Source: Euonymus europaeus
Lineage: Eukaryota; Streptophyta; Magnoliopsida; Celastrales; Celastraceae
Length of the DNA stretch: 64,000 bases
Direction: 5' to 3'
NCBI GenBank assembly: GCA_963580455.1
Contig: OY756961.1
Location: 9,405,001 to 9,469,000 of the forward strand
The notes beneath the pieces were generated by a model. It was not told where the DNA came from. It was given only the letters and a program-made list of their open reading frames with translations, and ran no database searches. Every line of letters begins with the position of its first letter. The stretch's first letter is position 1. A program made the translations under genes and the position numbers. This document shows, piece by piece, positions 56,312 to 64,000 of this stretch.

Positions 56312-57466
56312 CATGTGACTGTTCATGATGCGATATCTTTTTCATTACAATTTGATGAAAAGCTTTGTAAACTGCAAACAAAATAAAGTTCATATCAACT
56401 GAAGGCAAATTTTGAGAAAATAAAATACAAATCTTCAGTCCAGTAAAGAACGTGAAAACAATTTTTTTTTTAATATTTTTAAGAATAATCCACGCGAAAT
56501 GCTAGCATGCTTTTACTAATATATATATATATATATACACTGTATCTAAAGTACAAACAAATAAGGCTTTCTCCTGGCGAGTCCTGACTATTCTTCCTAC
56601 TCCCAGCGAACATATTGTATAAAACAATCTTAGTAGTGAATGAACACCAAAATATGAGGCAAACTATGAAGTGTTGAACCATGGTTACCGCTGATTCGTC
56701 GAGAATCTACATCCAGGACTGGTAGACAAGAAGCTAGGAACTCGATCAAGAGATCGAAGAATAACCAAACAGATATATATAATGGAGCGCATATGATGTA
56801 TGTATATCACACGGCCAATTGATTTTTGTTACATGGGCCTTTTTTATTATGTCAAAGACGTCTTATCTCATCATATGAGAAAGTGCTTTATATCAATTTA
56901 TAAGGATTATATTAGGTTTTGTCCTACTAGTCCCTTATGAACTACAACATGACAAGACTCGATAGCTTTGTCATCAGCGCCATTCTTCTTGTTTGGCCCA
57001 GCCGTGGTTTGGTTTTGCAAAGTATGGTTTGCGCTTAGCTTGGCCCAAGGTGAACATCTGAGTTGAAGTCCAATATTATAAGACTTCTCGGTTTTCGTTA
57101 TGGCCCAATCATTGAAGAATTCAGGACCAACCATTATTTTGTTGGATGAATTGTAGGCTGGTCCAAAATAGTGGACCTATTAAGTGTTTAGTCCACCCAA
57201 AAAGTAAATTTAGATTCCACTCCAATCGCCTCCCAAAATTATCAAAATGAAAACTAATTATTTATTATTTTGCAACTTTAAGGTTGCAATTGAATTTTCG
57301 TCATTCTCAAAGTTCACTGGGGTTGCTAGGGTTCGTCTTGGTTGGACAATCATCCCTGAATAGTTCTCATTTTCAAATGGATATCCTGTCATAAACAACT
57401 ATTTTCGTACTTCTAATTTCAGACAAGTAATTGCTCTAAGGTGACTGATAGTATTGATTTGGAGCA
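56312..57466. other. Right flank copy 2, non-coding part
   Basis: Near-identical to 43407-44559, with a slightly longer TA microsatellite (56520-56537). No gene supported. Confidence 0.5.
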
Positions 57467-58437
57467 GAGAAGTATGACAATCTCGTAGCATTGCTTTGGG
57501 GTCAATAGTCAGACAACGGAGGACTATAAGGTGTTTGATACAACCGAAGCTGACATTGTATGCCTCATTTTCTTTCTGCTTTCCTTCTACTCCTTTCGAC
57601 GGATCAAATTTGTCAAAATTGATGCAAATGCTTCTCCTTTTTATACATCGTTCAATACATTCGTCAACCTGTATAATTACCTGTATAATTTCTAATATGC
57701 CCACATGACCTCCTCTAACCATCTTTGATGTGTATGGCTCCTATAGTGCATCTATGAACACATTTACTAGATCCATCTTAGATAACAGTGGACACTGGCA
57801 AGTTCCCTCCAGCAGTATGAATAATCGTTGAAACTTTCTCCATCCTTCATGACCTTATTCTGAAGATCATATAAGGTGGGGATCTTTGTCACATTGTGCT
57901 TGTATTGACCATTGAGAGGTCTAAACTATTGAACCATCGTTCTGCAGCACCTGTCAAACTATCTTGGAAGAAGTGAATCAAAATTTTGTCATTTCTAATA
58001 TAAGGGTGCACCCTCTGACACTACATGGTTAAATGGTCTACATGTACACCTGAGCCATTGAAGATAGTGAAAGTTGGGAGCTTGAAATTCTATGGGATAT
58101 GAAAATCTTTTATGAAGCTCAAAATTTTAGAACTTAAGGTCCCTGAAGCTTCAAACCCTCCTACAAAGCTCATCCATTTTTCCATTTTCTCGATGTGTGT
58201 GTAAGATATGGCATTTTCTTCCTCAGCCTCCATGCTTGGCGTGACATTTAACACCTTGAGCAGTTCAACCATAGATGGGGAAGAGTCGACATTTTGACGG
58301 TCCTCTTTTGCCCGAGATTTGGATCCTTTACTGTCACTTGATGAATGTTCCTCCATTTTTCCTTTATTAGCCATTTGGTTCATTAGCAAGTTGAGCTGTT
58401 CTTTCAGTTCTTTTACCTTCTGACTCGATGTTCACAT
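57467..58437 (-). pseudogene. Tat-like gypsy gag fragment, copy 2
   Basis: Near-identical duplicate of 44560-45530, with the same stops and frameshift. In this copy the upstream sequence continues beyond the duplication end into 58946-59530, giving the N-terminal part of the same gag. Confidence 0.72.
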
Positions 58438-58945
58438 TCTGTTGGTTCCATTATTGTGGTGAGTTGTAATTGTGAGCAAGTGTTATAACAGTGTAGGTGA
58501 CTTTGTGTTAGTGCAATTTTGATTGATTTAAAACAACGTTGTCATATGCAAATGAAAGCTTTCATAAGATTTAACAAATGCAAAAATATGGTCATTAATG
58601 AAAAATGCATGATGAAGGAATCTTGAACAATATTAAATTTCGAGAAATTATCCATTATCCATAACATTTTAACATAGGATTCTGGAATACATCGTGTTAG
58701 TTTCGACAATTATGGGCTCAATACATATACTCTTCTTGGATTCTCCATAGCTTGCTAGTAAACTATAGCCATCACCCTCTTTTCTTGGTATACGTTGGTC
58801 AATGCATTGATCTCTAGAACCCTTTCTACGGCTCTGTTATTATAGTAGTAAAACCTCACATTTGCTTGATCCACTTGTTGGTTCATATGTTCCACCTACT
58901 TCTCCAAGAAAGCGTACCTTACTCGTACCTCCATATATGCCTTTG

Positions 58946-59534
58946 ATACATTATCAAAGTCAACCTCTTTTCGCATTAATTTTCGATGACGATGAGTTCA
59001 AGTTAGCTTGTATTTCTAATTTTAGAGACTCTCTTTCTTCTAATAGGTGCCCTCTTTCAACTTCAAATGCTTTTTTTTGGGTGGCATTTAATTTCATCTG
59101 TCGTGCTAGTTCGAAAGAGTTGTTGAATTTCTTTTTCTCTCAAGCCATTCTTTGTCTTTGCTTTGCTTCTTCCAATTCAGACACCTTTTTTATGCTTTTC
59201 TAACTCTTTGCTTGGCCTTTTGTTTTTGAACTTCTAGCACTGAATATGACTCTCGTAGTCTGCTATACTCCCTTTCATGTTTAGCCTTTGATGCTTCGAC
59301 TACGGTTTGGTACTCCAAGGTTACTTTTTCTCTCAATCCCGTCATTTGATTCTTTCTAGCAATCTCTAGATCTTTTACTATCTTTTCAACCTTTTGTACC
59401 TTTTCCTCTTCTCTGGTCACCTTTGTTGCCCGTTTTTTTCCTTTCTCCCACTACACCATTTCCATGTGTAAATTCTCAGACGTCATATCGACATTTTGTC
59501 CCTCCTTCTTTAATTGAGCTTTTAGTAAGATATT
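58946..59534 (-). pseudogene. Coiled-coil region upstream of Tat-like gag
   Basis: Minus-strand ORF 59420-59190 (MTREEEKVQKVEKIVKDLEI, REKVTLEYQTVVEASKAKHE, LRESYSVLEVQKQKAKQRV) is strongly helical with heptads. It continues in another frame with KRCLNWKKQSKDKEWLREKE. It fits the N-terminal helical region often found before the core of Tat/Ogre gags, but could also be an unrelated coiled-coil. It is cut by the MULE end at 59535. Confidence 0.5.
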
Positions 59535-61704
59535 GGGTAAAGTCAACTTTGAGTCACTGAAAGATTTTTTATTTTTCAATTTAGTCACTAAAAGATATTT
59601 TTTGTATCAAATTAGGTATTCAATTTGTCTTTTTGTTCCAAAATAGTCATTAGGTTAGATTTTGATTAAAACGGACAGAATTTCTACTGACGTGTGCATT
59701 GACAGTTAGTTGACCATCTTTTTCAATTGCCAATTTTTCCTACCATCTGCCACATGGACTGTCATTTGTTGATGTGTAAATTAACCAATTTTTGTGGCTA
59801 AAATACAAACATGTCACCACATGGAGATGACATATGTACTAGCTGTTACATTCAAACAGTAAACAAACCAAACATTATACCAAAATGGTCATTGATTAAA
59901 TATATATGTTTCAAAATACATATAGTGCAACTCTGCCAAAAATGGATGTGCAGACAGGTCTAAAAATTCCCAGCACAATGTACATAAACAGCAACCAGCA
60001 ACCAAAAGTCCCAACACATCAGTAATTGATAAAAATAATAACAAAATGAATATCAAACTCCAATGATATCAATCATGCACTCTTCCCTCCCTTGTTGATA
60101 GAACCTAGAATCGCATTTACCATAGCTTGATACCTAGAGCTAGAGGTTAAACTTTCTATTGTTGATGCTACATTGGGCAGCCTCCTTGTAGTTGATCTAG
60201 TCCATTTGATGGAGCTTGCATTGCTGGTAGATGGATCAGTGGCTATATCTGGAGTCAGACTTATTGATGGAGCAGTGGTTTATGTTGATGGGGCACCCTT
60301 GGAGCTCGTGCAACCAAATGGAACATATGATTGTTCTATTGGTGCCACAATGTCATTCTGGGCAACATTAATACCTCTCAATCCCCATGGAACATGGTTT
60401 CGTCTTACGGGTAGCTTACTAACACTCCCTTTTGCTCTACCAGTACCACCCCCAACCAAGTCTACACCTCCACATACTCTTATAGAAACAGCAAAACCAC
60501 TCCTTCCAACACCTCTTCCACCACAACCTTTCCTACCAACCACCCTTCTACCGCTACAACTCATTGTTGCACCTCTTTCTCCACCTCCAGTGGGGTTCTC
60601 ATCACTCCCAATCAAGTCCTCTCCATTCTCAATATGTTGGGGAATAAAGTTGATTAATAAACTAAATTAGCATAGTATTAATTGAAATATAAAGGTTGAG
60701 GCTAAAATTACCTGGTTAGTTGGAGTAATCTTGCATGTGGCCTTATTATGTCCTACTCCTCCACATTTGAACTTCGAATACCTCATCTTCAGCCTGCTTC
60801 TGGATGCAAGCTCATCATGTTCTCTTCTCCTCTCTTTTTTTGGCTATCCTGTGTGATGTTCATGGGGGGGAAGGATGGTATCACCACTAGAAATTGTCCA
60901 GAGATTCTCACCATTTGTAGGCTATACGTTGTACTGGTATGTCTTAAGGTAGGTCACCTTGGTTTATGATTCATCCACGTACTATAGGGGATCCTGATGG
61001 AGCCAACCAATAGTAGCTACAACATGCATGCAAGGTATGCCTGATAGATCCCATGCCCTACATGTGCATGATCTGACATCCATATTGACAATGTATTGGT
61101 GTGGTTTCTTTGTAACCTGCAAGGATGCAATATATATGACTTATTTGTATTATAGATGCAAAGTAATGAACATTCCAGGTTAGTATTCACCTAGAATGTA
61201 GAATGTAGTTCTCCTATCCACTTAGCTGTTTAACTCTTACTTTTGAGGAACTTTTGGTCCAACCTGCTATGCACACAAGTCACAAGCTTTTTGGGCTTCC
61301 TTTCCATATGAGTTCTTAGCCTGACATGCCTCTCCATTGCTTCTCCTCTTAAATCCTCCAACATGTTGATGATTGACTTATCCCTAAATGCCAAAATGTT
61401 GGCATTAAAGCTCTCAGACATATTATTGACAATCGAGTCATTCTTGCTGATGGTCGAGAATGCTGCCCTTGTCCATAAACTTGGATGGATGTTATCCAAG
61501 TACTTCGAAGCAGATTCATCCATAAGCTTCACTTCTTGCATCAATGCTTGAAATTATTGCATTGTTGCCATCATCATATAAAAGTTTCTTGTAGTGAGCT
61601 CCTGTCCACCTCTTACTAAAATTCGCATATATATGTTTGACACAAAACCTATGATCTATGTGTTGTTGGTTCTCTTGTGCAAGTGTTTCAATGGCAGACA
61701 TTGG

Positions 61705-62818
61705 TGAGTGCAAAATGCACTCATGTTTATGATGTTAAATACCCAATCTTTATGAGGTTTCTAGCACAAAATACTATCCAATTGTGTGATTTAATGACAG
61801 GTACAGCTGGATGATATTTATTTGGAAAAGTTGAATTCTGGGTAAAAGTGAGCCAGGTGCGACCTACGCGCGGCCGCGAGTTGCGGGATTTGCAGAAACG
61901 GGCCCAGCTGACGTGGCAGTGGGGACAATAATTTTTTATGGTTAAAGACTAAACCCTAGCCGCCAGATACGGAGGAGAAAAATTCGAGCAAAGGAGAAGA
62001 CGGCGGAGAGAGAGGAAGCAATTCCAAGAGTGGCGATTCCTTCTTTCCCCCATTGATTCGAACATTGGTTTTAAGTATTTGTTGATTTTCATTATGGATA
62101 TGTGTAACTAATTACTTATTAGCTAGGATTTGGTACTTTCTTCTACCGAAACCTCTGTGCATGAATTTGATTCTTGATTAGACTGATTTAATTCATTGTT
62201 CTCTGAATTTATTATTGATTTCCTATTGTTATGCATGTCTGGCCATCATCATAATATTTAGGAATTGTTAGTTGAACATATACGGCTGACCATGACCCGG
62301 TGTTTGACGAAGTAACAATAACTTGTTTTGCGATTCAGGTTAGAGAATAATGAACATAGCTGATTGGGTGTGAATTAACATCCTAGGTTGTGCTATTGTC
62401 GATTTCCACGTGTTGATGCTTATCTTAGAATGTTCTTAGGAGAGACCAAACCAAGACATCTTTGATAAGAAAAGATCCTGAGCTAGACCAAAGTCAGGAT
62501 TGTTGCTTAGGGAAATCTAATTGATCGAGCTGGACCAAAGTCTTTCAATTGACGTAGTTAAATTCTTAATTTGTTTAATTGATAATTGATATATGTGCAC
62601 AAGGTGGAGGTAGATGATTAAGCCAAATTCAAGCTAATTCTCATTAATTGTTGAATTCATAAGTTAATTTAATTTTGCACTATTGTTTTTTTTTTAATTG
62701 GTTTATGCAATAGTCCCTGTGGATTCGATCCCTTTCACTGTTACTGCTTTGCGACCGTACACTTGCGATTGGGTAAAACCTGTCGAGATTTATTGTGATT
62801 ATAAATTGTCGACCAACA
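61705..62818 (+). mobile_element. Gypsy solo LTR inside the MULE transposase exon
   Basis: About 1.1 kb from TGAGTGCAAAATGCACTCA (a perfect 8-bp-arm hairpin) to ...TCGACCAACA. Boundaries three bases further out (TGGTG...CACCA) are also possible, and I see no clean 5-bp target duplication for either. Near its end it has agtccctgtggattcgatcc and acttgcg, as in the Athila LTRs. It includes a GC-rich patch (about 61860-61915, cgcgcggccgcgag). No internal region, so it is a solo LTR of a Tat/Athila-type family. Confidence 0.75.
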
Positions 62819-63462
62819 CCAGTCCCTACAAAGTCATAAATAATATTGCAATGACAGACAACAAATAAGTAAACTCATAAACAATAAAACAGTTTATGGT
62901 GGGCCAGTTGAAATACCTTTTGTCGGTCTAAAATGAAGCACCATCTCTTGCTTTGGAATCCTCCAATATCCAAAAGAAGCTTTCTTAGAAACCAGTCCCA
63001 AGAATCATGCTACTCTCTCTCTACTACTACTGAAGCTATAGGGAATAAACTGTTGGTTGCATCTTGTGCAACTGTTGTCAATAATTGTCCTTCATACATA
63101 GTATACAAAAGGCATCCATCAATACCAATTAATTTCCTGCAACCAGCTAGAAATCCCTCCTTCAAAGTAGTCAAACAAATGTAGACTCGTTTAAAAACTA
63201 TTGGATCTTCAGGTCTATCCCTATTGACCATAATGTTGCATGTACTCCCAGTGTTCATCCTCAAAACTTTTGAAATGTAGCTCCTCAGTTTGCCATATTG
63301 CTCTTTGTGTTTCCCATGGATGATGTCCAAAGCCTTCTTCTTTTCCCTAGAGGCATGTGAACTAGAAATGTGAAGGGACATATGCTCATTCACATATTCA
63401 ACCAATGCAGCAACACTCACCCTTGTTTCTAGTCTGATTTTATCAATGAGCCTTGTGGACAA

Positions 63463-63601
63463 GCAGCTACTAGATGCTTGTTTGTTAGGTAATGTATTGT
63501 TACACCTATGATGATTGACATAGATCTTGATTTGCTAGGTTCTCTCTGGTATTTTGAGAGCACCAAATATTCCAAGGACATCTTATGTCACACTCAACTT
63601 G
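63463..63601 (-). other. MULE region between two open frames
   Basis: Links the DNA-binding part to the catalytic part of the transposase. On minus, LEYLVLSKYQREPSKSRSMS is readable in a third frame, so this is frameshifted coding sequence rather than an intron, as far as I can tell. Confidence 0.4.
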
Positions 63602-64000
63602 TCATCTCAGCTTGTCGTTCCTTACAAAGTGTATTTGGTAGCCACCATCTACAACATAACTCCTCACTGCATCTTTGAAGTCATGTAGCGTTGTGAACTC
63701 CATCCCAAGCTCAAAAACAAAATTTTCAGAATTAACTCTAGGATCGTACTTTGGATTCCCCACTACAGCAGCCCTAACTTCATCATCCCTGTCTCCATCA
63801 AATAGTAAAATATCCGCATCATCTGATTCATAGACCATATTGAAGTCAAGATCATCACTATCTTCCTGATCACTTCCATCAGTGTTAACCGTAAGACCAT
63901 CATCGACATCTTCATTTGGAACGTATTCCTCATCGATGTCACTCCCAGCATGATCAAACCTTCATTCACTACCATAATCAAATGTGCCTTCACTGCCAAA

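Larger units (their letters stand above)
46035..58945 (+). repeat. Tandem duplication, copy 2 (with full Athila-2)
   Basis: 12.9 kb: the last 100 bp of gypsy V gag (46039-46139), the whole Athila-2 element (46140-56311) and the right flank (56312-58945). On the left it joins copy 1 through TTTG; on the right it continues into single-copy sequence. Confidence 0.88.
59535..64000 (-). mobile_element. MULE (MuDR-type) DNA transposon, runs off the right edge
   Basis: From 59535 the plus strand reads gggtaaagtcaactttgagt, with later tttagtcactaaaagat and ccaaaatagtcattagg. This looks like the terminal inverted repeat of plant MULEs whose ends read as repeated short G/A-T-rich units. A minus-strand transposase gene follows (60280-64000). 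The other terminus and the 8-11-bp target duplication would be beyond the window. 59640-60170 is non-coding. Confidence 0.75.
60280..64000 (-). pseudogene. MULE transposase, interrupted, N-terminus off window
   Basis: Order on minus: acidic N-terminal part and DNA-binding domain (FVFELGMEFTTLHDFKDAVR, YQIHFVRNDKLR, 63999-63602). The MULE catalytic domain follows with KEQYGKLRSYISKVLR, KEGFLAGCRKLIGIDGCLLY (first Asp) and GQLLTTVAQDATNSLFPIAS (63462-62990). After WDWFLRKLLLDIGGFQSKRW comes an intron (GT at 62916, AG at 62827). The exon resumes for seven bases, is split by a solo LTR, and continues with IETLAQ, HRFCVKHIYANFSKRWTGAH and NNMSESFNANILAFRDKSII (61700-61230). A SWIM finger CTCRAWDLSGIPCMH (61070-61022), a CGGVGHNKATC knuckle (about 60750) and a Gly/Arg-rich tail complete it. 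Stops and frameshifts (about 63990-63960, 63600, 61560, 61230) show it is dead. Confidence 0.85.

Noticed and set aside
60173..60670. 165-aa plus-strand Pro/Leu-rich ORF
   Set aside because: Antisense shadow of the Gly/Arg-rich tail of the MULE transposase.

Overview
This is a plant nuclear window, probably from a eudicot. The evidence is plant-type Ty3/gypsy and Ty1/copia polyproteins, a MULE transposase with a SWIM finger, CACTA transposons and spliceosomal introns. I see no intact host gene, no tRNA or rRNA gene and no CRISPR array. It is a transposon graveyard of nested insertions, and nearly every reading frame is broken. Element nicknames used here (Athila-1, Athila-2, R, T, V, W, X, Y, Z) are mine. 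Lineage names are inferred from motif style, because no database search was possible.

Layout. 15-17614: an old gypsy composite in reverse orientation, made of a Tekay-style LTR and gag around a Reina-style gag-protease-RT fragment. It is split in its protease codons by Athila-1 (3373-14537, minus strand, 5-bp target duplication GGTAC). 17615-19832: a truncated long gypsy LTR (X-prime) split by a copia solo LTR (17639-19123, target duplication GATGG). 19833-21576: AT-rich sequence with a 108-bp tandem duplication. 21577-35590: a four-level nest. Copia Z holds solo LTR X (target duplication ACACT), which holds copia Y (24727-34903, target duplication TCGAC), which holds a non-autonomous CACTA transposon (29855-32053, target duplication TAA). 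The CACTA carries a spliced-looking exon of a RAF-like protein kinase. 35591-37620: a decayed En/Spm-type gene. 37621-40980: deletion derivative copia W. 41070-42137: 5' LTR and gag of gypsy V.

42033-58945 is the most informative region. A segment holding Athila-2 and its flanks is present twice in tandem, with TTTG microhomology at the junction. Copy 1 has collapsed to a solo LTR, and copy 2 keeps the whole 10.2-kb element (46140-56311). 58946-59534 holds the coiled-coil upstream part of a Tat-like gag. From 59535 to the right edge lies a MULE on the minus strand, whose transposase exon is interrupted by a gypsy solo LTR (61705-62818).

How the parts work together. The two Athila elements share one architecture: LTR, tRNA-Asp primer site, gag-protease-RT-RNase H-integrase, a GGGAGGCAACC motif, a second ORF without membrane segments in the env position, a G-rich motif, a polypurine tract and an LTR. 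Both are now coding-dead. Copia Y has very similar LTRs but a ruined coding region, so it was probably mobilised in trans. By-eye LTR divergence orders the events: Athila-1 about 2.3%, Athila-2 and Y about 1.4%, and the tandem duplication about 0.5%.
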